Of a DNA stretch of 64,000 nucleotides, positions 42,801 through 50,699 are shown in pieces; position 1 is the first letter of the stretch, and each line of letters begins with the position of its first letter. The stretch is from Fen-1273 sp035516035 (GTDB lineage Bacteria > Bacteroidota > Ignavibacteria > UBA10030 > UBA6906), in contig DATJAS010000022.1 of NCBI GenBank assembly GCA_035516035.1, positions 1-64,000 of the forward strand, written 5' to 3'. The position numbers were made by a program, and so were the translations under genes. The notes under the pieces were generated by a model. It had not been told where the DNA came from, did no database searches, and saw nothing but the letters and a program-made list of their open reading frames with translations.

Positions 42801-44123
42801 TCACCGGACAATGATCGTTCCGGTCATCCCCATTGAACGGTGGGGCACGCAGTAATAAGGATATGTCCCGGGTCGATCGAACGTATGTGTGTAATTCTCT
42901 CCCGGGGCGAGGCTCCCCGAATCCCACTCTCCTGCGTTGTCCGTCACAGTATGAACCCCGTGGCCGCCGTTAATCCACTGCACGGTCGTCCCCGCATCGA
43001 TCGTAATCGTTTCCGGGACAAACCGCGGCGGCGGTCCCTGTATATTGACAGTGACAGTTTTGGCGTCGGCCTGCCGCGCCCCGGCATCCTGCATCGGGCC
43101 ATGGTCCGCCTCCGCGGGGGATGGGGTTGCTGCGGCCTGGAGAGCGATTTTCCTGGGAGCACCGCCGACGGCAATTGTCCGCTCGACATCCCTGTCTTCC
43201 AGGTCGACCAGCGTGACCTCGTTCGATCCCTCATCGGAGACGTACGCATAGCGGCTGTCGGCGCTCGGGGCGATCCAGTGGGGCTTTTTCCCGACGGCAA
43301 TCGCCGCCGATACCGCGTACGTCCGGGCATCGATCATCGTCAGGTCGTTCGTGGTCTGGTCGACCACGAGCACGCGCTTCCCGTCAGGCGTGAAGAGAAC
43401 GTGGTGGGGGGCGCCCCCGACCGGGACTGCACGAAGGAGCTTTATCGCGCCTGCGGCATAGAATTGTACTTCGTTCCTGTCAAACTGCGTGGCGACGAGC
43501 GTGGCCCCGTCGGGACTCAGGTTGATGGAGCGGGGAATCGTGCTCATTGCGAGGAACGTGTCGAGACTGCCGGTCGCGAGGTTGATCTTCGCGATCCCCG
43601 TCCGGCCCGGTTTCTGGGCGGCCACGAAGAGCGACTTCCCGTCGGGCGAGGGGGCCAGATTGTGCGGGGCGGGAACATCAAACGTTCTCAGGACGGCGAG
43701 CGACCGGGCGTCGATATCCAGGACCTGGTCGTCGCCAAACACGCAGGCATACACGTGCTGCCCGTCGGCCGAGATCGCCAGCCCGTGCGGCTGCCGTCCG
43801 GTCGGGATACGGCCGCTGACCTCGTCCGTACGCGTGTCGATGACGGAAATGACGCTCGAGGCGTCGCTGCTGACGAACACGCGGCTCCCGTCCGGCAGGA
43901 TGACGAGGCCATGCGCCCCCGCCGGGACAGGAATGTGCCTGAGGACGGCCCCCGTTGCGGCGCTGATCACCCCCACCGAACTTGCCCCGAATTCCGCCAC
44001 GTAGACCCGGGGGCCGCTCCCCCCGTCGGCGCGGGACTCGTGTGCCCCTCCCGCGATCAGGGCCCCCAGCGCCAGGGCAAGGACTGCCTTCAATGCCCTC
44101 GTTCGAACCGGACGTTCTGCCAT
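42801..44123 (-). CDS. secreted beta-propeller protein fused to a blue-copper (cupredoxin) domain
   Basis: 440 residues, signal peptide 1-32. Residues ~38-335 are a YVTN/lactonase-like propeller with repeated blades: RVYVAEFGASSVGVI, RVFVSSDASSVISVIDTRT, RVLVVDQTTNDLTMIDART and YAYVSDEGSNEVTLVDLED. Residues ~365-440 form a cupredoxin: FVPETITIDAGTTVQWINGG, GHGVHT, then YYCVPHRSMGM gives the His, Cys, His and Met ligands of a type 1 copper site. It is probably periplasmic or surface-bound and could carry electrons or bind copper. The long Ala/Pro linker separates the domains. GGAGG precedes the ATG. Confidence 0.88.
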   Translation of the reverse strand: MAERPVRTRALKAVLALALGALIAGGAHESRADGGSGPRVYVAEFGASSVGVISAATGAVLRHIPVPAGAHGLVILPDGSRVFVSSDASSVISVIDTRTDEVSGRIPTGRQPHGLAISADGQHVYACVFGDDQVLDIDARSLAVLRTFDVPAPHNLAPSPDGKSLFVAAQKPGRTGIAKINLATGSLDTFLAMSTIPRSINLSPDGATLVATQFDRNEVQFYAAGAIKLLRAVPVGGAPHHVLFTPDGKRVLVVDQTTNDLTMIDARTYAVSAAIAVGKKPHWIAPSADSRYAYVSDEGSNEVTLVDLEDRDVERTIAVGGAPRKIALQAAATPSPAEADHGPMQDAGARQADAKTVTVNIQGPPPRFVPETITIDAGTTVQWINGGHGVHTVTDNAGEWDSGSLAPGENYTHTFDRPGTYPYYCVPHRSMGMTGTIIVR

Positions 44124-44216
44124 ACCTCCTCCTTGTGAATAAATGCATGAAATGAAGACTCGGTAAAGAGACTGCACGGGAGGCGTTGTGTGACAGGCAA
44201 AATGGCCGGGCCCTGA

Positions 44217-44247
44217 TTGCATAGGCCTGGCCCGTTATTTATATTTC
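44217..44247 (+). promoter_or_regulatory. candidate promoter for the cation exporter gene
   Basis: TTG, 20 nt, TATATTTC. The box ends only 9 bp before ATG 44257, which has no Shine-Dalgarno sequence, so the transcript may be leaderless or nearly so. Confidence 0.5.
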
Positions 44248-44256
44248 CCCGGTTCA

Positions 44257-45648
44257 ATGGCACACTCCTTGACACAGGATCGCGCAGTCGGCGAAAAAAC
44301 CCGGGTTGCCCTCTCCTCGGTCGCCGCAGCGGTGTTCATCACGGGCCTCAAGTTCGTCGTGGGGCTCGAGACGAACAGCCTTGGCAGTCTCTCCGAGGCT
44401 GCGCACTCCGGGCTTGACATGCTTGCCGCGATCCTCACGCTCGTGGCAGTCAGGATCGCCGCCCGGCCTCCTGACAGGGAGCATCCCTACGGGCACGGAA
44501 AAGTGGAAAACATTTCCGCGTTCATCGAGACGATGCTCCTGGTGGCCACCTGCATCTGGATCATTGCGGAAGCCGTCGATCGCCTTGTAACCCGAAACGC
44601 GCACGTGCAGGCGAATTTCTGGGGTTTCGGCGTGATCGCGCTCTCAATCGCAATCGATGCGGGCCGATCCCGGGCGCTGCGCCGCGCGGCGAAGGCCTAC
44701 AGGAGCCAGGCGCTGGAAGCGGACGCCCTTCACTTCTCCAGCGACGTCTGGAGCTCCGTCGTGGTGCTGGCGGGACTCCTCTTCGTGAGCCTCGGCCAGC
44801 CGCTTGTCGATGCCGTGGCTGCCATCGTTGTTGCTGCACTCGTGCTGGTTGTCAGCTTCAGGATGGGCAGAAAATCGATCGAGGCGCTGATGGACCGCGT
44901 GCCTGAAGGGCTTGAGGGTGAGCTCGACGCCCTCATCAGGGGCGTCAGGGGGGTGAGCGACGTCCGGGGGATACGCCTCCGCCAGTCAGGCTCCAGGCTC
45001 TTCCTCGACACGACCGTCGGCATTCCCCGCACGATGCCGTTTCTGGAAGCGCACCGTGTGATGGATGATATCGAAGCTTCCGTCCGCACCCGCCACCCGG
45101 GGATGGATGTCATCGTGCACGGCGAGCCGGTCCAGCGGAGCGACGAATCGGTGGGGGACAGGATCAGGATGATCATCACGGGGATGAATCTGCCGGCCCC
45201 CCACCATCTGGAGGTGCACGAGCGGGAGGGGAGGTATCACGTGGAATTCGACGTGGAGATTCCCCGGGAGAAGAATTTTGTCGAGGCGCATGATATCTCA
45301 AGCGCCATCGAGCGGGAGATCCACGAACGCGTGCCGGACGTGGAGCACGTGACGATCCACATGGAGGAGTTCCACCCGGAGCCCAGCCAGGTGGGTCCGG
45401 CGACGGGAGGGGAGACAGGCCTGATGGACGGGATCGCGCGGTGTATCGGGGAGGAGCCGCGCGTGCTCCGTCACAGCGCCCTGCATCTTCTGAAGATCGG
45501 CGACCGCTACAACCTCTCCGTCACGTGCGTGTTCGACCGGGAGCGCACGCTCGGCGAGATCCACGGCATCATCTGCGAGATCGAGAAGACGCTGTACGAT
45601 CGTTACAAAGAGCTCCGCCGCGTGACCGTCCACGCAGAGCCCGGCTGA
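44257..45648 (+). CDS. CDF-family cation diffusion facilitator with extended C-terminus
   Basis: 463 residues. The membrane domain (~18-200) carries AAHSGLDMLAAILTL and HFSSDVWSS: the first motif has HSGLD and the second HFSSD, the metal-site pairs of cation/H+ exporters (Zn, Fe, Mn or Cd). HPYGHGKVENISAF is the signature loop. The usual cytoplasmic domain follows (~205-290), then a second related alpha-beta domain (~295-460, HHLEVHEREGRYHVEFDVE and HVTIHMEEFHPEP, with several His). Ordinary members are ~300 residues, so the tail is an extra sensor-like unit. The ATG lies just after a promoter box. Confidence 0.9.
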   Translation: MAHSLTQDRAVGEKTRVALSSVAAAVFITGLKFVVGLETNSLGSLSEAAHSGLDMLAAILTLVAVRIAARPPDREHPYGHGKVENISAFIETMLLVATCIWIIAEAVDRLVTRNAHVQANFWGFGVIALSIAIDAGRSRALRRAAKAYRSQALEADALHFSSDVWSSVVVLAGLLFVSLGQPLVDAVAAIVVAALVLVVSFRMGRKSIEALMDRVPEGLEGELDALIRGVRGVSDVRGIRLRQSGSRLFLDTTVGIPRTMPFLEAHRVMDDIEASVRTRHPGMDVIVHGEPVQRSDESVGDRIRMIITGMNLPAPHHLEVHEREGRYHVEFDVEIPREKNFVEAHDISSAIEREIHERVPDVEHVTIHMEEFHPEPSQVGPATGGETGLMDGIARCIGEEPRVLRHSALHLLKIGDRYNLSVTCVFDRERTLGEIHGIICEIEKTLYDRYKELRRVTVHAEPG

Positions 45649-45656
45649 GACTCCCC

Positions 45657-45735
45657 GTCATTGCGAGCGCTCAACGCCGTCATTGCGAGCCGTGCCTGTG
45701 GCGCCAGCGGCGCCATTTCAGGCGAAGCAATCTCA
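45657..45735. repeat. dispersed TGTCATTGCGAGC repeat, copy 3 (with doubled start)
   Basis: GTCATTGCGAGC occurs twice (45657-45668 and 45679-45690), then GGCGCCAGCGGCGCC and GAAGCAATCTC. The doubled start suggests one repeat landed in or beside another. It separates two convergent genes. Confidence 0.75.
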
Positions 45736-45748
45736 ACCTTCAGGTTAC

Positions 45749-46036
45749 CTATCTTTTGAACCGCGCCAGCGCGCTCTTGAACGCCCCGCGCATCTCCGTC
45801 CAGCTCTTCTCGAACCCCGCCCTCACGTCGTCCCAGGCGTCCGGGCCGACCGCCTGGATCTGCTTCAGCTTCTCCTGCGCTTCGTCCAGCCGGGAGTTCA
45901 GCTCCTTGATCTGCGTCTGAAACTCCGCCTTTGCGCGCGTCCCCGCCTTGTCCGCCCTGGCCCCCAGATCGGTGAGCTCCTTCTGCCACTCGGTGATCTG
46001 CGACTGGAGCGCGTTCAGAAACTCCTTTTTGTCCAT
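45749..46036 (-). CDS. sll1863-like coiled-coil stress protein
   Basis: 95 residues, almost wholly helical and charged: KKEFLNALQSQITEWQKEL, ADKAGTRAKAEFQTQIKELN, then GPDAWDDVRAGFEKSWTEM. This layout matches small sll1863-type stress-response proteins: a coiled coil followed by Ala-Trp-x-(D/E)-(D/E)-(V/L)-(R/K)-x-G. It has no signal peptide. Function is poorly known. It lies downstream of the W/Y/G-rich protein in the same direction, with 41 bp between them. Confidence 0.75.
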   Translation of the reverse strand: MDKKEFLNALQSQITEWQKELTDLGARADKAGTRAKAEFQTQIKELNSRLDEAQEKLKQIQAVGPDAWDDVRAGFEKSWTEMRGAFKSALARFKR

Positions 46037-46077
46037 CGTGCGCCTCCTGTTGTGAACTCACATTCGGAGCGGCGTTC

Positions 46078-48081
46078 TTACCGCCGCCCCCCTTCCCTCA
46101 CACCGTCGCCGCCCCGTTTCTGGCCCCCTCTTCCGCCCCGCGGGCCCGGACGCCCCTTGCCTCCCCGTCCCTTCCCGGCGGAGCCGTTCCCCCCTTTTCC
46201 CGCGCCTCGTGTCTGCGCTCCCTGCGCCTGCACGGAAGTTCCCCGCCCGGCGCTCCCTGCCGTACGCATCGCGTTGCCTGAGGGGGCGCTTCTGACGCCC
46301 GACCCCCACCTGTCATAAACCGACGCCGTTCGCACCATCCCTGTCGTACGAACGCTTCCCTGAACTGTTCCGTGTCCCGCGATCGCCGGGCCGCTGACGG
46401 GCCGGTATCCCGCGCCATAGACGGGGCCCCCGATCGGCCGGTACATCGGCCGGTAACCAACAGGCCCCCACCACCCGGCGTGAACGACGCCCCAGCCTCC
46501 GTACGCGTACCATCCCCACGGATGCCACCACGGGGCCGGGTACCCCAGCGCCCAACCGCTCCACGGGTCGTAGTGGACGGCGAACCCCCATGTCCATGGA
46601 CGGGCGTAATAATAATTGCGGTACCAGGGGCGATACCAGTAGCCTGTCCCGTAGACCACAGTACCCCCGTAGACGTACGCACCCGTATAGCCGGGCGTGT
46701 ACCCCGCGTAGACGACAGAAGGCGTGAACCCGTATACACGCACGTACCTGACATAGTAGACGGGGTACGATGGGGGAATCGTATAGATGACCGGAGGCAC
46801 CCACGTGCATACGTTCCAGGGGCCCTGCGGCGAGTTGGAAACAAACCAGACACCCCTGTCGCAGTCATAGAACTTCCCGCGGAGAAATATGACAGGCGTC
46901 GAGGAGTTCAGCGCATATTCCATCGGCGTTCCCTCGATCCGCGCGAATTGCGGTGCCCCGTCGAACTGCAGCGAAGGTTCCGCCTTTGAACGGTCCACTT
47001 CCGCAACCTGGGGGATCTGCGCGTCGAGCACCGCGTCCTTCGCGGGCAGCGTGCCGGCAACGCTCGCCAGGACGTCGTCGCGGTCGGAGCCCGGCGGTAT
47101 GCGGGCAAAATCCGCGGGGAGCGCGTTGGAGGCCACCGGTGACCAGGGACCGCTGAGCCCCTTCGCGCGGTACCAGCGCCCTGAGCTCAGGAAAAAGTAG
47201 TGCTGTGTGTTGATTTCCAGGAAGAGGCGGCTCGTCGTGTTGGCTGCGTACAGGAGCCCCGTGCCGGAAACTGGCGCCATGCGCAGCGGGCCGTCGCTCG
47301 ATATCAGCTCGGCGGGCACTGTGCTGACGATGATCTCGGGGGGCGTCCCGGGGGCTCCTGCAGCCAGGCTGTCGCCTGTCTGTTTTTCCGATTCAGACTT
47401 GGAGGCGAGAGCCACTGCCTCGGCCGGCGGGGCTTCAATCGGTTGCCACGGTCCGGCCGTGGCCGTCGCGGTATACCACCTGTCGCCTCCTTTCAGGAAG
47501 AGCGTGCCGCTTGAAACCTCCTGGACGAGGAAAAACGGGGTGTTGGCGACGCGGCGCAGATTCGTCCCTTCGACGTCGACAAATGCCGGATCTCCGTCGA
47601 TCAGCACAAGGACGGCCGGGTGGTCTCTGACCAGTATCGTCGGCGGCGTGTCAGAAAGCGACTCTTCCATCCGGCTCGAGCCGGCCGTAACCGTGCGCAG
47701 GCGGGCGAGCGGGAACGAGATGGCAAGCGCCGGGATGGCCTGTTCGATCGCCGTCCCGATTGCGGCGGAATCCACCGCCGCCTCCGCCGGGAACCTGAGC
47801 GTGCGGACGTGGCCGCCGGTGACTGTCACTGTCTCGTTGCGGGGGTCCGTCCGGACAGTGCAATCGAGCCAGACCGCACCGAACACCGGTTCCCCGCCTC
47901 CTGAAGGAGTTACGGAGAGCGCCGCGCGGGCGTCCAGCACCGTATCGCGGTATGTATCGGTCTCCGGTTCAAACATCATGAGCGAGCCGGGCGCGCCGGG
48001 GATCTGGCGCGGCCAGCCGTTGCGGGGCGCGTCGGGGGTGGGAGTGACCAGCAGAAGTGCCAGCAATATCGCGTCATGCAT
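46078..48081 (-). CDS. secreted protein with three W/Y repeats and a Tyr/Trp/Gly-rich basic tail
   Basis: 667 residues from ATG 48081; signal-like N-terminus. Three ~60-residue repeats occur in the middle: each has a V/IxGTxLxYAxNTxxxxF core, a GxxWYxAxxxxGPW turn and a proline-rich link (copies near ~160-225, ~255-320 and ~365-430, the last with GVWFVSNSPQGPW). Then ~150 residues are extremely rich in Tyr, Trp, Gly and Pro (YYYARPWTWGFAVHYDPWSG), followed by an Arg/Gly/Lys-rich C-terminus. Similar proteins are annotated as carbohydrate-binding-like in other bacteria, without proof. It begins 11 bp after nhaA. Surface or wall association is likely. Confidence 0.7.
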   Translation of the reverse strand: MHDAILLALLLVTPTPDAPRNGWPRQIPGAPGSLMMFEPETDTYRDTVLDARAALSVTPSGGGEPVFGAVWLDCTVRTDPRNETVTVTGGHVRTLRFPAEAAVDSAAIGTAIEQAIPALAISFPLARLRTVTAGSSRMEESLSDTPPTILVRDHPAVLVLIDGDPAFVDVEGTNLRRVANTPFFLVQEVSSGTLFLKGGDRWYTATATAGPWQPIEAPPAEAVALASKSESEKQTGDSLAAGAPGTPPEIIVSTVPAELISSDGPLRMAPVSGTGLLYAANTTSRLFLEINTQHYFFLSSGRWYRAKGLSGPWSPVASNALPADFARIPPGSDRDDVLASVAGTLPAKDAVLDAQIPQVAEVDRSKAEPSLQFDGAPQFARIEGTPMEYALNSSTPVIFLRGKFYDCDRGVWFVSNSPQGPWNVCTWVPPVIYTIPPSYPVYYVRYVRVYGFTPSVVYAGYTPGYTGAYVYGGTVVYGTGYWYRPWYRNYYYARPWTWGFAVHYDPWSGWALGYPAPWWHPWGWYAYGGWGVVHAGWWGPVGYRPMYRPIGGPVYGAGYRPVSGPAIAGHGTVQGSVRTTGMVRTASVYDRWGSGVRSAPSGNAMRTAGSAGRGTSVQAQGAQTRGAGKGGNGSAGKGRGGKGRPGPRGGRGGQKRGGDGVREGGRR

Positions 48082-48092
48082 CCTCGTTCTCC

Positions 48093-49127
48093 TTACTGTG
48101 ATCCGTTGGCGTTCGTCCCGAATACCCGAAGGTACAGAAGACCGGCCCCCCCCGCAAGCGCGGACGAGCCCAGTATAGCCATAACGGCTCCGTTGACGTC
48201 CCCGTTCACGCTGAATGCGAGATGTGCCACAAAAATCGACATAGTGAACCCGATTCCCGCGATGATCCCGATCGACGGGCGCCCGGCGATCGAGTTCTCC
48301 CACCCGGCGCCGAGTGGTATGGCGGTGCTGGCCAGCGCAAAGAGGGGGAGGATGCCGCAGGCAACGGGAATGTGAAGCAGGTGTTGCAGCCTTGAAGCCG
48401 GCGAGAGCGCGTCGCCGCTCCCCTGCGGGATGGCAAATGCCATGAGCACGCCGGCGATCGTCGGGTGGATTCCCGAGCGCATCAGGCAGTACCAGATCGC
48501 TATCCCGGGAAGGATGTAGAAGGAGAGGCCCGGGTCTCTCTTGTGCCCGATGATGAGGAGTGCCGCAAAGAGTGTCAGCGCCCCGGCAATGTACGCGGCC
48601 GAGATGTTCCCGGTATAAAAGAGGGCAATCACGATGATGGCCCCCAGGTCGTCGATAATCGCCAGCGCAGCCAGGAAGACTTTCAGTGCGGGGGGGACAC
48701 GCGCCCCCAGGAGCGAAAGGGCGCCGAGCGAGAACGCGATGTCGGTTGCCATCGGGATCCCGAACCCGGCCGCGGCAGGTGTTCCCGCATTAACGGCCAG
48801 GTAGAGGCAGGCGGGCGCGATCATTCCCCCCGTGGCCGCGACTGCGGGAAGGAGACCGCGCCGGAGATCCGACAGTTCGCCCGAAGAGAACTCCCGCCTG
48901 ATTTCCAGCGTGACGAGCAGGAAGAAGACGGCCATCAGCCCCTGGTCGATCCAGCCCGCGACCGTGAGGTCCGCGCCCGGGAGCGATGCACGCCGACCCC
49001 AGAATTGAACATAGGCCGTCCCGGCGGGGGAATTCGCGATGGCGAGGGAGAGGAGCGTGCAGGCAAAGAGGAGGATTCCCCCCGCGCGCTCGCTCCTGAA
49101 AAACTCAGAGAAGAGTCGTGACAGCAT
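48093..49127 (-). CDS. nhaA: Na+/H+ antiporter NhaA
   Basis: 344 residues, about 11-12 helices. The paired ion-binding aspartates are in ALAIIDDLGAIIVIALFYT; GFGIPMATDIAFSLG and AGIGFTMSIFVAHLAF are further family blocks. The protein expels Na+ in exchange for H+ at high pH. It is shorter than the E. coli enzyme (388) mainly at the N-terminus and loops. ATG 49127 begins MLSRLFSEFFRSERAGGILL, the usual start. It sits 31 bp after the GH3 gene. Confidence 0.93.
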   Translation of the reverse strand: MLSRLFSEFFRSERAGGILLFACTLLSLAIANSPAGTAYVQFWGRRASLPGADLTVAGWIDQGLMAVFFLLVTLEIRREFSSGELSDLRRGLLPAVAATGGMIAPACLYLAVNAGTPAAAGFGIPMATDIAFSLGALSLLGARVPPALKVFLAALAIIDDLGAIIVIALFYTGNISAAYIAGALTLFAALLIIGHKRDPGLSFYILPGIAIWYCLMRSGIHPTIAGVLMAFAIPQGSGDALSPASRLQHLLHIPVACGILPLFALASTAIPLGAGWENSIAGRPSIGIIAGIGFTMSIFVAHLAFSVNGDVNGAVMAILGSSALAGGAGLLYLRVFGTNANGSQ

Positions 49128-49158
49128 CACCGGTCTCCACCTCCCCCCCCCGGAAGCA

Positions 49159-50556
49159 CTACCTGACCAGGAGCATCCGCGTGGTGACGGCGGACTCGGT
49201 CCCGGGCGCATCGAGCGGGCGGACCGTCAGCCTGGCGAGGTAGACTCCTGTCGCCTTTCCTGCGGCGTCGAACCTGACCTCGTGTGATCCCTCTGCCGCG
49301 ATGCCGTCGGCGAGGACGGCGACCTCCTGGCCCAGCATCGTGTAGACGACAAGCCTGACTCTCGAGCGGGCCGGCAGCGTGAACCTGACGACGGACGACG
49401 GGTTAAACGGGTTGGGGTAGCTCCCGAGCGAGATTCGGGACGGGACGGCCGCGACGGGAGCAGGGGGAAGGGCGCTCGGGAAGTAGGCGGCCTTGAGCGC
49501 CTGGATTCTCCCGTACGACTCCTCGATGCGGCTCGCGGGGATGACGCCGGCGTTGACGCGCGCCTCGATCGTGTCGACCATATGGCGGAGGAGCGACGTG
49601 CCGTCGTCGAAGATGTTGGAGACGTAGAGAAGGACGTCCACGCCCGCGTTGATCGCGAGCGTGGCGGCCTCATCCCGGCCGTACAGGTCCGTGATGGCCT
49701 TCATGTTATACAGGTCGTCGGTGATCACCACCCCCGGGTAACCGAGCGAATCCCTGAGGAGCCCCGTGACTGTCGCGCGCGAGAGCGAGGTGGGGTAGAG
49801 GCTGTCGATCCGCGCATTGTAGAGGTGCCCCACCATGATCATGTCCACCACCCCAGCGCCGATCAGCGCCCGGTAGGGAATCAGCTCGGAATCGGCCCAC
49901 GTGTTCGTGATGTCGGGGAGCTGCAGGTGCGAATCGGTGGTCGCGCTCCCGTGTCCCGGGAAGTGCTTGAGCGTCGCCATCAGGCTGCGGGCGTGCAGGG
50001 CGTTGATGAACACCCGGCTGTGCGCGGCGACGGTCAGGGGGTTCGCCGAGTAGCTGCGACCGAGGGCGCCGATCGCCGGACTCTGCGGGTTCACGTCGAC
50101 GTCGACGACGGGAGCGAAATCGGTGGTGAATCCTCCCGTGCTGAGCCATGAGGCGATCGTCGCAGCCTGGCGGGCCGTGGAGTCCGTGGATCCCCAGACC
50201 GTGCCGAGCTGGTATTCGCTCACCGTCGAGGCGTAGCCGTCGTTCTGGTTGAGGCGGGCGACGAGTCCCCCTTCCTCGTCCACGGCGATGAAAGGAGCCG
50301 TGGAGGCAGCGGTGTTCACCGCCGATGTGAGGTTGTGTACCTGTATCGGGGAGCTGCAGTTTGCTCCCATGAAGATGACGCCGCCGAGGTTCCGTTCAGC
50401 GAGGTCCACGCGTATCGTGTCGGAGAGCGTCACGCCCGTGAACCCAAGTATAAACATCTGTCCGATCTTCCGGCGGAGCGCGTCGTCCGCGTCGGAGCGG
50501 GAAAACGCGGCGAATGTGAGAATTAGGAGCAGCGGGAGTTTCCGGGTCTGAAACAT
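49159..50556 (-). CDS. GH3 beta-N-acetylhexosaminidase-like protein with T9SS sorting domain
   Basis: 465 residues with a signal peptide (~1-23). GH3 core: GVIFMGANC, AVDEEGGLVARLN, KHFPGHG followed by a DSH triad-like motif (as the Asp-His acid dyad of NagZ), and VITDDLYNMKAI with the nucleophile Asp. It should release N-acetylglucosamine-type sugars from glycans or peptidoglycan fragments. Residues ~375-465 form a type A sorting domain: SYPNPFNPSSVVRF, VVYTMLGQEVAVLADG and ATGVYLARL. The combination makes it an exported, surface-attached enzyme rather than the cytoplasmic recycling enzyme. ATG 50556 is chosen; ATG 50568 is also possible. Confidence 0.9.
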   Translation of the reverse strand: MFQTRKLPLLLILTFAAFSRSDADDALRRKIGQMFILGFTGVTLSDTIRVDLAERNLGGVIFMGANCSSPIQVHNLTSAVNTAASTAPFIAVDEEGGLVARLNQNDGYASTVSEYQLGTVWGSTDSTARQAATIASWLSTGGFTTDFAPVVDVDVNPQSPAIGALGRSYSANPLTVAAHSRVFINALHARSLMATLKHFPGHGSATTDSHLQLPDITNTWADSELIPYRALIGAGVVDMIMVGHLYNARIDSLYPTSLSRATVTGLLRDSLGYPGVVITDDLYNMKAITDLYGRDEAATLAINAGVDVLLYVSNIFDDGTSLLRHMVDTIEARVNAGVIPASRIEESYGRIQALKAAYFPSALPPAPVAAVPSRISLGSYPNPFNPSSVVRFTLPARSRVRLVVYTMLGQEVAVLADGIAAEGSHEVRFDAAGKATGVYLARLTVRPLDAPGTESAVTTRMLLVR

Positions 50557-50624
50557 AGGGGAGTGCATCCTTCCGGTTTTGGAACACGCAATATACTGCT
50601 TCCCCTCCACTGATGCTCGCGCGC

Positions 50625-50655
50625 TTGTATCTGCGGCAACGGAAGGCTATCTTTG
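50625..50655 (+). promoter_or_regulatory. candidate promoter for the DUF2339 gene, consensus match
   Basis: TTG, 20 nt, TATCTTTG: a full match to TTG-N20-TAnnTTTG. It places the start of transcription near 50661 and supports ATG 50700 as the start codon rather than the upstream in-frame ATG at 50613. Confidence 0.65.
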
Positions 50656-50699
50656 CAGGCAACCGAACGCCTGGTGTGCCATCTCCGCGAGAGGACAGA

